Notes: a model not told the origin generated them from the sequence alone. Shown: positions 10,215 to 19,957, counted from the first letter of the stretch. The stretch: DNA of 55,880 nucleotides from Martelella alba (GCF_005217455.1 NZ_SZPQ01000034.1:1-55880); one strand, 5' to 3'. Numbers and translations are program-made.

Positions 10215-11529
10215 GGGCCTGTACATAAATTTGTGTAATTGCCTGATTTTGATATGTTCTATCCAACATCAAAAACAAGTTAATTTATGGACGAAAAACA
10301 GTTGCAGGCCCTGGCTAACGAATTGGCCAAAAATCTTAAAACCCCTGAGGATCTCAACCAGTTCGATCGCTTACTGAAAAAAATCAGTGTCGAGGCCGCT
10401 CTCAACGCCGAAATGACCCACCACCTCGGCTACGACAAAAATCAGCCCAAAGCCGGCTCGAATGCTCGCAACGGCTACTCGGTAAAGACACTAACCACGG
10501 GCGATGGCCCTCTGGAGCTGCGTACACCCCGCGATCGGGACGGCTCCTTCGAACCGCAACCGGTCAATAAAAATCAGACCCGGATCACCGGGATGGACAA
10601 CCAGATCCTGTCGTTATACGCCAAAGGCATGACCACCCGTGAGATCGCTGCCGCGTTTAAAGAACTGTATGACGCTGATGTCTCGCCGGCGCTGGTATCA
10701 AAAGTCACCGATGCGGTGATGGAGCAGATCACCGAATGGCAAAATCGTCCACTGGATGCGGTATATCCCATTGTTTATCTTGACTGTATTGTGCTGAAAG
10801 TCCGGCAGGACAGCCGCGTCATCAACAAATCCGTGTTCCTGGCGTTGGGTATCAATATCGAAGGCCAGAAAGAGCTCCTGGGGATGTGGCTGGCCGAAAA
10901 TGAAGGTGCAAAGTTCTGGCTGAATGTGCTGACGGAGCTGAAAAACCGTGGCCTGAACGATATCCTCATCGCCTGCGTTGACGGGCTGAAAGGCTTCCCT
11001 GACGCCATTAGCGCGGTGTATCCGCAGGCACGTATCCAGCTGTGTATCGTGCATAGGGTGCGCAACAGCCTGCGGTTCGTCTCCTGGAAGGACTACAAAG
11101 CCGTCACCCGCGACCTGAAAGCCATCTACCAAGCCCCCACAGAAGAAGCAGGCTTGCAGGCGTTGGAAGCGTTCGCCAGCGCCTGGGACAGCCGCTATCC
11201 ACAGATAAGCCGGAACTGGCAGGCAAACTGGGCTAACCTGGCAACGTTCTTCGCTTACCCGGCAGACATCCGCAAAGTCATTTACACAACCAACGCCATC
11301 GAGTCGCTGAACAGCGTGATCCGGCATGCGATCAAAAAACGCAAGGTATTCCCGACGGACGACGCAGTGAAGAAGGTGGTGTGGCTGGCAATCCAGGCAG
11401 CCTCACAGAAATGGACGATGCCACTGCGGGACTGGCGTATGGCAATGAGCCGCTTTATTATCGAGTTCGGTGACCGCCTGGACGGTCACTACTGAGAAAA
11501 GGAATTTACACAGAATGGCGTACAGGCTC
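10215..11529 (+). mobile_element. IS256-family insertion sequence
   Basis: Contains one transposase gene and is bounded by imperfect inverted repeats: 10215-10243 (starting GGGCCTGTACAT) and the reverse complement of 11501-11529 (starting GAGCCTGTACGC), matching at about 21 of 29 positions. The 8-9 bases outside the two ends do not match (AACCGCCC on the left, CCTTCGGG on the right), so no target-site duplication is evident. It sits between the rbs promoter region and sbp. Confidence 0.85.
10287..11495 (+). CDS. IS256-family transposase
   Basis: Full-length 402-residue DDE transposase of the mutator-like family. Seen in sequence: N-terminal MTHHLGYDKNQP, AxGMTTREIAAAF, the first Asp in VYLDCIVLKV, the second in IACVDGLKGFPDAI, and the Glu in YTTNAIESLNSVIRH. 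No frameshift or stop, so it may be active. A minus-strand ORF of 209 codons over the same bases is a shadow. Confidence 0.93.
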   Translation: MDEKQLQALANELAKNLKTPEDLNQFDRLLKKISVEAALNAEMTHHLGYDKNQPKAGSNARNGYSVKTLTTGDGPLELRTPRDRDGSFEPQPVNKNQTRITGMDNQILSLYAKGMTTREIAAAFKELYDADVSPALVSKVTDAVMEQITEWQNRPLDAVYPIVYLDCIVLKVRQDSRVINKSVFLALGINIEGQKELLGMWLAENEGAKFWLNVLTELKNRGLNDILIACVDGLKGFPDAISAVYPQARIQLCIVHRVRNSLRFVSWKDYKAVTRDLKAIYQAPTEEAGLQALEAFASAWDSRYPQISRNWQANWANLATFFAYPADIRKVIYTTNAIESLNSVIRHAIKKRKVFPTDDAVKKVVWLAIQAASQKWTMPLRDWRMAMSRFIIEFGDRLDGHY

Positions 11530-11917
11530 CCTTCGGGTACGCAGCCGTATCAGGTTACCTTCGAACTTCTGTCATAAAATGTACGATTACGGGACCTAGA
11601 AGAAGATTGATATCGTACCAGTCATAGTAGACAACGTCAGCCGTGATTTACTCTGGGGCACAGATTCAATTTTTACTGTCCACAGAACGCTCCTCTTAGG
11701 GACATGATTATCGGGGCCAGGATGACGCTCGTGGTAAAGCAACAGGTAAAAACGAACGGCTGGCGGTTTTAAGCAACGCTATACTCAGCGTGATGACGCC
11801 ACCATTACCGATCTGGGAAAACCAGAACAGCAATAAAATTATTGTACTGGATACGCTGGTCGCCGGACCGAAACAGGGGTAACAAGAAGTTCGGCGGTTC
11901 CGGCGTAAAACCCCAAC
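11530..11917. other. 388-bp gene-free stretch between IS256 and sbp, with a short open-frame remnant
   Basis: No complete gene. A 60-codon stop-free plus-strand stretch (11700-11882, ending KIIVLDTLVAGPKQG) has protein-like composition but no start or recognised family; it could be the tail of a deleted gene. In E. coli the cdh gene lies between tpiA and sbp; this remnant does not look like Cdh. Confidence 0.3.
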
Positions 11918-12907
11918 TCAACGTTGATTGATCTGATCGAAGGTACCGCCATTGGAAAAATGCACTTTCTGCGCCTCCTGCCAGTCGCCGAAGACATCAT
12001 GGAGGGTAAAGAGCTTCAACTTCGGGAAAGTGGCGGCGAATTGTTTGGCCACTTCGGGATCCCGGGGGCGATAATAGTTCTCGGCGGCAATGCGCTGCCC
12101 CACCGGTGAATAGAGATATTTCAGGTAGGCCGTGGCCACGTCGCGGGTTCCTCTCCTGTCGACCACCTTGTCCACCACCGAGACCGTGGGTTCGGCCAGG
12201 ATGGATTCGCTGGGGACCACGATGTCGAATTGACCTTTGCCGACCTTGTTGACAGCCAGCAACGCTTCATTTTCCCAGGCAATCAGCACATCGCCAATGC
12301 CGCGCTCAACAAACGTATTGGTGGCATCGCGAGCTCCGGAGTCCAGCACGGCGACATTATGGTAAAGCGCCTTGACGAAAGCCTGCGCCTTGGCCTGATT
12401 GTTATCGTTATGATGCAGGGCATATCCCCAGGCGGCCAGATAGTTCCAACGCGCCCCGCCGGATGTTTTCGGATTGGGAGTAATAACGGAAATGCCCGGC
12501 TTAATCAAATCCGGCCAGTCTTTAATGTGCTTTGGATTGCCCTTGCGTACCAGAAAAACGATGGTCGATGTGTAGGGGGCGGAATTGTCCGGCAAGCGGG
12601 TAATCCAGTTTTTGTCTATGCGGCCGCGCTCGGCGATGGCATCCACATCATAAGCCAGCGCCAGGGTCACCACATCCGCATCAATACCATTGATAACCGA
12701 CGTGGCCTGCTTGCCCGAGCCGCCATGGGACTGCCGGATCGCCACCTTATCGCCGGTCTTGGCCTGCCAGTACTTGCTGAATGCCGCATTGTACTGCTGG
12801 TATAACTCCCGCGTCGGATCATATGAAACATTCAATAATTGTATGTCTTTTGCCAGTGCGCTACCCGATAGCAACAATAAAAATAATCCCGCCCGCCACG
12901 TCGACAT
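11918..12907 (-). CDS. sbp: sulfate-binding periplasmic protein
   Basis: Periplasmic receptor for the CysTWA sulfate/thiosulfate importer. Start 12907 ([19 protein letters not shown]) follows GGGAGAGCGGCG and yields a signal peptide cleaved before [16 protein letters not shown]; the upstream ATG at 12937 adds 10 residues without conservation. 329 residues, as in E. coli. Ligand-contact segments [29 protein letters not shown] and [12 protein letters not shown] are intact. Adjacent to pfkA as in other enterobacteria. Confidence 0.96.
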   Translation of the reverse strand: MSTWRAGLFLLLLSGSALAKDIQLLNVSYDPTRELYQQYNAAFSKYWQAKTGDKVAIRQSHGGSGKQATSVINGIDADVVTLALAYDVDAIAERGRIDKNWITRLPDNSAPYTSTIVFLVRKGNPKHIKDWPDLIKPGISVITPNPKTSGGARWNYLAAWGYALHHNDNNQAKAQAFVKALYHNVAVLDSGARDATNTFVERGIGDVLIAWENEALLAVNKVGKGQFDIVVPSESILAEPTVSVVDKVVDRRGTRDVATAYLKYLYSPVGQRIAAENYYRPRDPEVAKQFAATFPKLKLFTLHDVFGDWQEAQKVHFSNGGTFDQINQR

Positions 12908-13025
12908 CGCCGCTCTCCCAAAGTCAGTGTTCGTCATGCAAATGAATGGTTAGAGAGTGGCAGAATTCCGTTCAAGAATTAAAGAATAAAAAAAACCTTG
13001 ATATAAATAAAAGCAATAATCAGCA

Positions 13026-13044
13026 CCCCCCCCGGCAGGGGGGG
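13026..13044 (-). terminator. C8/G7 hairpin behind pfkA
   Basis: A run of eight C (13026-13033) and a run of seven G (13038-13044) pair around GGCA, 15 bp after the pfkA stop. It lies between two convergently placed promoters' products only on one side, so it should end pfkA transcription; the downstream bases on the minus strand are mixed rather than a pure T tract. Confidence 0.55.
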
Positions 13045-13059
13045 TATACGGCGGGAAGA

Positions 13060-14022
13060 TCAATACAGTTTCTTAGCGCATTCCAGCAGATCGGACTTGA
13101 ACGGCCGTTTCATGTTTTCGATGGCATCAATGATATCATGATGAACCAGCCGGTCGTTTTGTACCCCGACGCAGCGACCGCCATAGCCTTGCAACAGCAG
13201 TTCGATGGAAAACGCGCCCATCCGGGATGCCAGGATGCGGTCATAGGCCACAGGACTGCCGCCGCGCTGGATATGGCCCAGCACCGTGGCGCGGGTTTCA
13301 CGACCGGTTTCTTTTTCGATGTACTGGGCGAGTTCGCTGATATTGCAAATATGCTCGGTGATAGCGACGATGGCGTGTTTTTTACCTTTGGCGATACCGG
13401 CTTTGATTTCGTAGACCAAATCCTCCGGCTTGAATTCCACCTCCGGCAGAACAATGAATTCACATCCCCCGGCAATAGCCGCCGACATCGTCAGATCCCC
13501 GCAATAGCGGCCCATGACTTCGACAATGGAAATGCGTTGGTGTGAGGAAGAGGTATCGCGCAACCGGTCAATGGCTTCGACAACGGTTTCCAGCGCGGTA
13601 AAGTAACCGATGGTGTAGTCGGTACCGGCAACATCGTTATCAATGGTGCCCGGCAGGCCAATGCAGGGAAAGCCCATTTCGGTCAGACGCTTGGCGCCCA
13701 TATAGGACCCGTCGCCGCCGATGACCACCAGCGCATCCAGGTCGCGTTTTTTCATATTTTCAATTGCGATGGCGCGCGTCCCTTCTTCGCGAAACTCGGG
13801 GAAACGGGCCGAGCCCAGAAAGGTCCCGCCACGGTTAATCATATCCGATACGCTATAGCGATCCAGCTTCTTCATCCGGTCCTGAAACAGTCCAAGGTAA
13901 CCGTCGTAAATACCATATACTTCCAGTCCCTCGGAGAGTCCGGCGCGCACCACGCCCCGGATTGCTGCATTCATGCCTGGCGAATCACCACCGCTTGTCA
14001 GTACACCGATTTTCTTAATCAT
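13060..14022 (-). CDS. pfkA: 6-phosphofructokinase I
   Basis: ATP-dependent phosphorylation of fructose 6-phosphate, the committed step of glycolysis. Start 14022 ([20 protein letters not shown]) gives 320 residues, identical in length to E. coli. ATP loop [12 protein letters not shown] and the catalytic TIDND at residues 126-130 are intact. GGDSPGMN has Ser where E. coli has Ala. fieF, which follows pfkA in E. coli, is missing: the space to cpxP carries a group II intron remnant instead. Confidence 0.97.
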   Translation of the reverse strand: MIKKIGVLTSGGDSPGMNAAIRGVVRAGLSEGLEVYGIYDGYLGLFQDRMKKLDRYSVSDMINRGGTFLGSARFPEFREEGTRAIAIENMKKRDLDALVVIGGDGSYMGAKRLTEMGFPCIGLPGTIDNDVAGTDYTIGYFTALETVVEAIDRLRDTSSSHQRISIVEVMGRYCGDLTMSAAIAGGCEFIVLPEVEFKPEDLVYEIKAGIAKGKKHAIVAITEHICNISELAQYIEKETGRETRATVLGHIQRGGSPVAYDRILASRMGAFSIELLLQGYGGRCVGVQNDRLVHHDIIDAIENMKRPFKSDLLECAKKLY

Positions 14023-14144
14023 GACTACCTCTGAGCTTAAGCTATTATTCGTAGAATACACTATGCCAGTCGCTGATGGGGTGCGTATGACAAACGGCCC
14101 CCCTGTGGCTTATTGTGTGAAATAGTATATCAAATTCAGTTTGC

Positions 14145-14156
14145 TGAATTGATTCA
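14145..14156. promoter_or_regulatory. candidate Cra (FruR) operator upstream of pfkA
   Basis: TGAATTGATTCA, about 120 bp upstream of the pfkA start, differs at one position from the Cra palindrome TGAAWCGWTTCA. pfkA is a known Cra-repressed gene in E. coli, which supports the reading; the match itself is short. Confidence 0.5.
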
Positions 14157-14341
14157 GGTCAGGCATTTTCTGACTATCACCGTGCTTCACCCTTTATGAT
14201 AAAGCATAATTTTTCTCCTTTCCCAGGCTTTTCGACGTCGCGGGACGGATAAAATTCAGGCAATGGGAATAACCTTTTCCGGCGAGCCCTTCCCTAACCC
14301 TACTTTAATGGCAAGGGCGATGGCTTGCAGCCTCCGAGTTG

Positions 14342-14611
14342 CTAGCAGATATTGCAAACCCGCGTTATTGGCTGAGTGATCCCTCCGGAGTTTCTAACCC
14401 GTACCAAGGCGTCCGCCGGGGATGGTCGCCGCCATGCACGGCAGCGGTGTTTCGGGTAGTCCGACAGTTCGCTTACGCTCATAGCGTCGGCTCCCGCAGC
14501 ACCTTTATTGGCCTTATTGGCCTTCACTCATTTCAGGGCCTGGCTGAGATTGACTGGTTCACAGATGGCTTCCATCATCCATGCTGCTGACGATGGACTT
14601 TCTCCGGTCAT
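14342..14611 (-). pseudogene. degenerate N-terminal piece of a group II intron reverse transcriptase/maturase
   Basis: From ATG 14611 the frame reads MTGESPSSAAWM... EPVNLSQALK, hits an in-frame TGA (14528-14530), then continues VKANKANKGAAGADAMSV and ELSDYPKH, and ends at TAG 14342. The NLSQALK.VKANKGAxGxDxM pattern is the well-known opening of LtrA-type proteins (RT0 region). The KANKANK doubling, internal stop and loss of all RT catalytic motifs show it is dead. Confidence 0.7.
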
Positions 14612-14737
14612 GGTTTTACTCCACGCTTCCTTCAGACCCCGCCTCGCGACGACGCCCTTGCGCTTCGCTAGTCCTTCGCCACCATCAGGCTGGACAGGGG
14701 ACGTTCACCCCCGAGCTGCTGAGCATGCCCGGCACAC
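14342..14737 (-). mobile_element. 5' fragment of a bacterial group II intron
   Basis: Read on the minus strand it begins GTGTG (complement of 14733-14737), the canonical GUGYG intron 5' end, followed by domain I-type sequence (GGGTGAACGTCCCC, AGCGAAGCGCAAGG) and the start of an intron-encoded reverse transcriptase. It begins at the T-run of the cpxP terminator hairpin (14746-14763), the kind of site used by group IIC introns. No domain V or 3' end is visible; the element stops being recognisable before about 14290. Confidence 0.65.
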
Positions 14738-14745
14738 AAAAAAAA

Positions 14746-14763
14746 CCCCACCGAGAGGTGGGG
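14746..14763 (-). terminator. intrinsic terminator of cpxP
   Basis: Perfect 7-bp stem CCCCACC/GGTGGGG with a four-base loop (14753-14756), followed on the minus strand by a run of eight T (14738-14745). It lies 52 bp after the cpxP stop. Confidence 0.85.
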
Positions 14764-14815
14764 GAAGACAGGGATGGTGTCTATGGCAAGGAAAACGGTG
14801 AATATTCTGTTCAAT

Positions 14816-15307
14816 TCAATCGTTACTTAATACCGGCTTCTGGGCAGAAGTTTGGGTAGTATCCGACATCCGCAACCGTAAATCCGCAAGGCGTTGCTGA
14901 TGTCTCTGATTCAATATCTGCCGCTGCTCCGGCGTCAGCAGGTTGTACATCTGATTACGAATTCTGGCCATTTCAACCTGCCGCACGACATTCTGCTGGG
15001 CCATTTTTTCTGTTTGCGCCCTGACGGCGGATTCGTCAAAATTTTCTGCTGTTACCAGTGTGTGTAATCGCTCCATTTCAGCGATACTGATCCGGGGGAT
15101 TCCGAGGCGCGCCTGACTCATTAAATCGCGCATCTGCTGCCGCTGTTGTTCGGAGAGTTTCACGCCATCAAACATGCTGTAATGGCTGTCGCCGCACCGG
15201 CCCGCGAAATCCTCTTGATGCCAACTTCCCGCCGCGCTGTTCTCGCCTGCCTGGGCGCCTGCGGAAAGCAGCGCGGCGGCGATGAAAGCAACGTTAAGTT
15301 TGTGCAT
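14816..15307 (-). CDS. cpxP: Cpx pathway periplasmic inhibitor CpxP
   Basis: Periplasmic chaperone-like inhibitor of the CpxA sensor, degraded with misfolded pilins. 163 residues: signal peptide MHKLNVAFIAAALLSAGAQA, then two copies of the family LTxxQ-type motif, LSEQQRQQMRDLM and LTPEQRQILNQRH. Divergent from cpxRA with the CpxR box between them, so it is under direct CpxR control as in E. coli. Confidence 0.93.
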   Translation of the reverse strand: MHKLNVAFIAAALLSAGAQAGENSAAGSWHQEDFAGRCGDSHYSMFDGVKLSEQQRQQMRDLMSQARLGIPRISIAEMERLHTLVTAENFDESAVRAQTEKMAQQNVVRQVEMARIRNQMYNLLTPEQRQILNQRHQQRLADLRLRMSDTTQTSAQKPVLSND

Positions 15308-15388
15308 CCCTAACCCCTTGACCCGTTTCTCAGTTGCTTAACGATGGAATCATTCTACTGGTGAGGCTGCAAACTAGCGTCAGTGCAT

Positions 15389-15403
15389 GTAAAGCTACGT
15401 AAA
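15389..15403. promoter_or_regulatory. CpxR box
   Basis: GTAAA-N5-GTAAA (GTAAAGCTACGTAAA) matches the CpxR consensus perfectly and lies in the cpxP-cpxR intergenic region, 82 bp from cpxP and 53 bp from cpxR. Confidence 0.85.
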
Positions 15404-15455
15404 GTCATGGATTGGGCGTGATTGATGACGTATTTTGCGTCTGGAGGTGAATAAA

Positions 15456-16154
15456 ATGAATAAGATCCTTTTGGTTGACGATGATCGCGAGTTAACAGCG
15501 CTGTTGAAAGAACTTCTTGAAATGGAAGGGTTCAATGTCCAGGTGGCATATGACGGCGAACAAGCCCTGACCATGCTGGACAGCTCGGTGGATTTGCTGT
15601 TGCTGGATATCATGATGCCAAGAAAAAACGGCATTGATACCCTTAAGGAATTGCGTCAGCAGCACCAAACGCCGGTCATCATGTTGACCGCCCGCGGCAG
15701 CGAGCTGGATCGCGTTCTCGGGTTGGAGCTCGGCGCGGACGATTATCTGCCCAAGCCGTTCAACGATCGCGAACTGGTCGCCCGTATTCGGGCCATCCTG
15801 CGCCGTTCGCAATGGACCGAACAATTGCAGGCCGGCGACAACAGCACGCCCTCGCTGGAAGTCGATCATTTACGGCTCAATCCCGGCCGTCAGGAGGCGA
15901 CCTTCGACGGCGTTCCGCTGGAACTGACCGGGACGGAATTCACCTTGCTTTACCTTTTAGCGCAGCACCTGGGACAAGTGGTTTCCCGCGAACACCTCAG
16001 CCAGGAAGTGCTGGGCAAACGACTCACCCCCTTTGATCGGGCAATCGATATGCATATCTCCAATCTGCGGCGCAAATTGCCGGAGCGCAAGGACGGGCAT
16101 CCCTGGTTTAAAACATTGCGCGGCCGCGGCTATCTGATGGTATCGGCTGCATGA
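15456..16154 (+). CDS. cpxR: envelope-stress response regulator CpxR
   Basis: OmpR-type regulator of 232 residues (same as E. coli). Receiver domain with phospho-acceptor Asp51 (LLLLDIMMP) and conserved Thr/Lys (VIMLTARG, LPKPFND); winged-helix C-domain with TGTEFTLLYLLAQH and HISNLRRKL. ATG 15456 follows GGAGGTGAATAAA; the in-frame ATG 21 bp upstream lacks this spacing. Overlaps cpxA by 4 bp. Confidence 0.97.
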   Translation: MNKILLVDDDRELTALLKELLEMEGFNVQVAYDGEQALTMLDSSVDLLLLDIMMPRKNGIDTLKELRQQHQTPVIMLTARGSELDRVLGLELGADDYLPKPFNDRELVARIRAILRRSQWTEQLQAGDNSTPSLEVDHLRLNPGRQEATFDGVPLELTGTEFTLLYLLAQHLGQVVSREHLSQEVLGKRLTPFDRAIDMHISNLRRKLPERKDGHPWFKTLRGRGYLMVSAA

Positions 16155-17521
16155 TAAACAGCTTGACCGCGAGAATCTTCGCTATTTTCTGGCTGACGCT
16201 GGCATTGGTATTGATGCTGGTGTTGATGGTGCCGAAACTGGATACCCGCCAAATGACCCCGCTACTGGATAGCGAGCAGCGTCAGGGTATTATGTTGCAG
16301 CAGCATGTTGAAGCGGAACTGGCCGCGGATCCGGCCAACGATTTGATGTGGTGGCGCAGATTGTTCCGCGCCATTGATAAATGGGCGCCGCCCGGCCAGC
16401 ACCTGATACTGGTTACCAGCGAAGGACGCGTGATCGGCGCTCAGCGCAACGAAATGCAGATCATCCGCAATTTTATCGGCCAATCCGACAACTCCGATCA
16501 GCCGCAAAAGAAGAAATACGGCCGGGTGGAATTGGTTGGGCCATTCGCCGTTCGCGATGGAGAGGATAATTACCAGCTTTACCAAATCCGGCCGGCCGGC
16601 AATTCGCAATCCGATTTCATCAACCTGTTGTTCGATCGCCCTTTCCTGCTACTTATCGTCACCATGCTCATCAGTACGCCGTTACTCCTTTGGCTGGCCT
16701 GGAGCCTGGCGAAACCGGCCCGCAAACTGAAGTACGCCGCCGATGAAGTCGCCCGGGGCAACCTACGCCAGCATCCTGAGCTGGAAGCCGGTCCGCAAGA
16801 ATTTCTGGCCACCGGCGTCAGCTTCAATCAGATGGTCAGCGCGTTGGAACGCATGGTCACGGCGCAGCAACGATTACTGTCGGACATCTCCCATGAATTG
16901 CGCACGCCGCTGACCCGCCTGCAACTGGCGACAGCCCTGATGCGCCGTCGGCACGGCGAAGGTCACGAACTCACGCGAATCGAAACCGAAGCTCAGCGAC
17001 TGGACTCCATGATAAACGATCTGCTGGTGCTCTCCCGTAATCAGCATAAAAGTGAACTGACCCGCGAGTTTATCAAAGCCAATGAACTGTGGGGCGATGT
17101 GCTGGACGACGCGAAGTTTGAAGCGGAGCAGATGGGCAAGATGCTGGAAATCACGGCCGAACCCGGCAATTGGCAACTGGTCGGGAACCCGGCCGCGCTG
17201 GATAGCGCTCTGGAAAACGTGGTGCGTAACGCGTTGCGCTATTCCCATCAAAAAATCGCGGTGAACTTTGCCGCCGACGCGCAGGGCGTCACCATCACCG
17301 TGGACGACGACGGTCCCGGCGTCAGCGAAGAAGATCGTGAGCAGATTTTCCGGCCATTCTATCGCACCGATGAAGCTCGTGATCGGGAATCGGGCGGCTC
17401 GGGACTGGGGTTGGCCATTGTCGAGAAAGCGGTGGAACAGCATCATGGTTGGGTAAAAGCGGACAACAGTCCGCTCGGCGGCCTGCGCCTGGTGATCTGG
17501 CTGCCGCTGCAACACCGCTAA
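16151..17521 (+). CDS. cpxA: envelope-stress sensor histidine kinase CpxA
   Basis: Inner-membrane sensor of misfolded envelope proteins that phosphorylates CpxR. 456 residues: membrane span at about 7-29, periplasmic sensor to about 163, second span at about 164-186, HAMP, then the H box SDISHELRTPLTRL with His248, N box NVVRNALRYS and G boxes VDDDGPG and GGSGLGLAIV. Coupled to cpxR by an ATGA overlap. Confidence 0.97.
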   Translation: MINSLTARIFAIFWLTLALVLMLVLMVPKLDTRQMTPLLDSEQRQGIMLQQHVEAELAADPANDLMWWRRLFRAIDKWAPPGQHLILVTSEGRVIGAQRNEMQIIRNFIGQSDNSDQPQKKKYGRVELVGPFAVRDGEDNYQLYQIRPAGNSQSDFINLLFDRPFLLLIVTMLISTPLLLWLAWSLAKPARKLKYAADEVARGNLRQHPELEAGPQEFLATGVSFNQMVSALERMVTAQQRLLSDISHELRTPLTRLQLATALMRRRHGEGHELTRIETEAQRLDSMINDLLVLSRNQHKSELTREFIKANELWGDVLDDAKFEAEQMGKMLEITAEPGNWQLVGNPAALDSALENVVRNALRYSHQKIAVNFAADAQGVTITVDDDGPGVSEEDREQIFRPFYRTDEARDRESGGSGLGLAIVEKAVEQHHGWVKADNSPLGGLRLVIWLPLQHR

Positions 17522-17600
17522 TTGTCGCGGCGCCAGGCCCGTCAAGTTGCGGCGAACCGTGCTTTTTTTTGCTATGCTGCGTCCTCGTTAAGGGGGCAGT

Positions 17601-18068
17601 ATGTTGAATATCGTTCTATTTGAACCGGAGATTCCGCCTAATACCGGCAATATCATCCGCCTGTGCGCCAATACCGGTTTTGCTTTGCATTTAATCGAAC
17701 CGTTGGGGTTTGTCTGGGATAATAAGCGCCTGCGCCGCGCCGGCCTTGATTACCACGAATATGCCCACATAAAACGCCATCATGACTATGCGGCATTCCT
17801 GTCGGCGGAGAACCCAGACAGGTTGTTCGCCTTGACCACCAAAGGCACACCCGCGCACAGCGCGGTGGAATATCGGCCCGGAGATTACCTCATGTTCGGT
17901 CCCGAAACCCGTGGGCTTCCCGCGTTTATCCTAAACGCCATGCCCGACGAGCAAAAAATCCGCATTCCTATGCAACCGGGCAGTCGAAGTATGAATCTCT
18001 CCAACGCTGTTTCGGTGGTCGTCTATGAAGCCTGGCGCCAATTAGCCTATGCCGGCGCGGGCCGGTGA
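17601..18068 (+). CDS. trmL: tRNA (cytidine/uridine-2'-O-)-methyltransferase TrmL
   Basis: SPOUT-class enzyme methylating the wobble ribose of tRNA-Leu. 155 residues. SPOUT motifs: [18 protein letters not shown] start ([19 protein letters not shown]), [12 protein letters not shown], and the knot motif [14 protein letters not shown] that binds SAM. ATG 17601 follows AAGGGGGCAG. cpxA-trmL-cysE adjacency differs from E. coli, where these loci are far apart. Confidence 0.95.
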   Translation: MLNIVLFEPEIPPNTGNIIRLCANTGFALHLIEPLGFVWDNKRLRRAGLDYHEYAHIKRHHDYAAFLSAENPDRLFALTTKGTPAHSAVEYRPGDYLMFGPETRGLPAFILNAMPDEQKIRIPMQPGSRSMNLSNAVSVVVYEAWRQLAYAGAGR

Positions 18069-18073
18069 CCGCC

Positions 18074-18889
18074 TCAGATACCGTCGCCGTATTCGAAGCC
18101 GTGACTGCCGAAAAACTGATCCATATCCATAGAAGGCTTTTCGCTGTCCGGCCTGCCGACGATCCGGGCGGGTACGCCCGCCGCGGTGGTATGGGGGGGG
18201 ACTGATTGCAGCACCACCGAGCCGGCGCCGATTTTGGCGCCCCGGCCAACTTCAATATTACCCAGGATCTTCGCGCCGGCGCCAATCATGACGCCTTCGC
18301 GAATCTTGGGATGACGATCGCCGGTGGTTTTACCTGTGCCTCCCAGGGTGACCGATTGCAGGATGGAGACATCGTTTTCCACCACCGCCGTCTCGCCGAT
18401 CACGATGCCTGTGGCATGATCGAGCATGATTCCACAGCCAATGTTGGCCGCCGGGTGAATATCCACCCCGAAGGAAACCGAAATCTGGTTTTGCAAATAG
18501 ATAGCCAGCGCCTTGCGGTCCTGGCCCCAGAGCCAATGGCCGATACGGTAGGCCTGCAAGGCGTGAAACCCCTTCAGGTACAGGAGCGGGGTCGAATATT
18601 TGTCCACCGCCGGATCACGCTCCCTTACCGCATGGATGTCCCGGGCGGCCGAGAGGATCATCTGCATATCAGCGCCATAGGCTTCTTCCACAATTTCACG
18701 AACGGCGATGGCCGGCATGATGGTATTGGCCAGTTTGTTGGCCAGCATATAGCTCAGGGCGCTGCCCAGGTTTTCATGTTTGAGCAGCGTGGCGTGGAAA
18801 AAACTGGCCAGCATGGGCTCACAGTCCGCCAAGGAGCGGGCTTCAGCCTTGATATAATTCCATACCAGTTCCAATTCTTCTGTGGACAT
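18074..18889 (-). CDS. cysE: serine O-acetyltransferase
   Basis: Makes O-acetylserine, the committed step of cysteine synthesis. 271 residues: alpha-helical N-terminal domain (EELELVWNYIKAEARSLAD), then left-handed beta-helix hexapeptide repeats (IGCGIMLDHATGIVIGETAV, GVMIGAGAKILGNIEVGRGA) and a C-terminal tail, ending GDGI, whose Ile anchors cysteine synthase. Convergent with trmL; 5 bp separate their stops. Last gene of the secB-gpsA-cysE cluster. Confidence 0.97.
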   Translation of the reverse strand: MSTEELELVWNYIKAEARSLADCEPMLASFFHATLLKHENLGSALSYMLANKLANTIMPAIAVREIVEEAYGADMQMILSAARDIHAVRERDPAVDKYSTPLLYLKGFHALQAYRIGHWLWGQDRKALAIYLQNQISVSFGVDIHPAANIGCGIMLDHATGIVIGETAVVENDVSILQSVTLGGTGKTTGDRHPKIREGVMIGAGAKILGNIEVGRGAKIGAGSVVLQSVPPHTTAAGVPARIVGRPDSEKPSMDMDQFFGSHGFEYGDGI

Positions 18890-18940
18890 GCTTGATACCT
18901 TTATGCGGTTTGATCCCTGCGGCCAAATCGACCGAGTCCG

Positions 18941-19957
18941 TCATTCGCCGGTTTTCTCGTCTTTACGGGCTCGGCCGAGCAAGCTCAGCGCCGCTTCGTG
19001 GGCATTTTTATTGAGATAGAGCACCTGGTAGATTTGTTCAGTGATCGGCATTTCGACCCCGTGACGACCCGCCAGCGCCAACACTTCCTTGGTATTGCGA
19101 TAACCCTCCACCACCTGGCCGATGGTATCCTGCGCCGTTCGCGCATCTACTCCTTGCCCGAGCAACATACCGAACCGCCGGTTGCGGGATTGGTTATCTG
19201 TGCAGGTCAGCACCAGATCGCCCAGGCCCGCCATACCCATGAAGGTGGCGGGGTCGGCGCCCAGCGCGGCGCCTAAACGCGACATTTCTGCCAGGCCGCG
19301 GGTGATTAAGGCGGTGCGGGCGTTGGCGCCGAATCCGATCCCGTCCGACATGCCGGCGCCGATGGCGATGACGTTCTTTACCGCCCCGCCCAATTGCACA
19401 CCGATGAAGTCCGCGTTGCTGTACACCCGGAAGCTTTTGCCGCAATGCAATACATTTTGCAAATCCGCGGAAAAATCGGCATCGGTGGAGGCCAGAGCAA
19501 TCGCGGTGGGCAGACCCGCCGCCAGTTCCTTGGCGAAAGTCGGGCCGGAAATCACCGCCAGAGGAAGGGTTTCGCCCAGAATTTCCCTGGCGACGTCGGC
19601 CAGCAGCCTTCCGGTTTCCGCTTCCAGTCCCTTGGTGGCCCAGACCACCCGTGAATCCGGGCGCAGGTGCGGCTTGATGCGCGCCAGCACTTCCCCGAAC
19701 ACATGACTGGGAACGACAATCAACACGTCGCGGCTGGCGGCGATAGCCAGCGCCAGATCCGTTTCCGTGCGCAAGGATGGCGGAAACGGAACATCAGGCA
19801 AAAAGGCCTGGTTGCAACGGGCGGCCCTCAGGGCATGGACATGTTCCGGGATGTGCCCCCATAACACGACCTCATGACCGTTGCGCGCCACGGTAATGGC
19901 CAGCGCGGTGCCATACGAACCGGCACCGATCACCGTGATAGCGGCACGACCCGGCAT
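18941..19957 (-). CDS. gpsA: glycerol-3-phosphate dehydrogenase [NAD(P)+]
   Basis: Reduces dihydroxyacetone phosphate to sn-glycerol 3-phosphate for phospholipid synthesis. Start 19957 ([20 protein letters not shown]) gives 338 residues (339 in E. coli); upstream in-frame codons run into secB. NAD-binding [17 protein letters not shown], the catalytic Lys in [14 protein letters not shown], and [16 protein letters not shown] are intact. Its ATG lies 2 bp after the secB stop. Confidence 0.97.
   Translation of the reverse strand: MPGRAAITVIGAGSYGTALAITVARNGHEVVLWGHIPEHVHALRAARCNQAFLPDVPFPPSLRTETDLALAIAASRDVLIVVPSHVFGEVLARIKPHLRPDSRVVWATKGLEAETGRLLADVAREILGETLPLAVISGPTFAKELAAGLPTAIALASTDADFSADLQNVLHCGKSFRVYSNADFIGVQLGGAVKNVIAIGAGMSDGIGFGANARTALITRGLAEMSRLGAALGADPATFMGMAGLGDLVLTCTDNQSRNRRFGMLLGQGVDARTAQDTIGQVVEGYRNTKEVLALAGRHGVEMPITEQIYQVLYLNKNAHEAALSLLGRARKDEKTGE

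Noticed and set aside
10698..11327. 209-codon minus-strand ORF within IS256
   Set aside because: Shadow of the intact transposase gene.
14508..14859. Plus-strand ORFs of 92-97 codons between pfkA and cpxP
   Set aside because: They are the complement of the group II intron fragment and run into the cpxP 3' end; no protein-like features.
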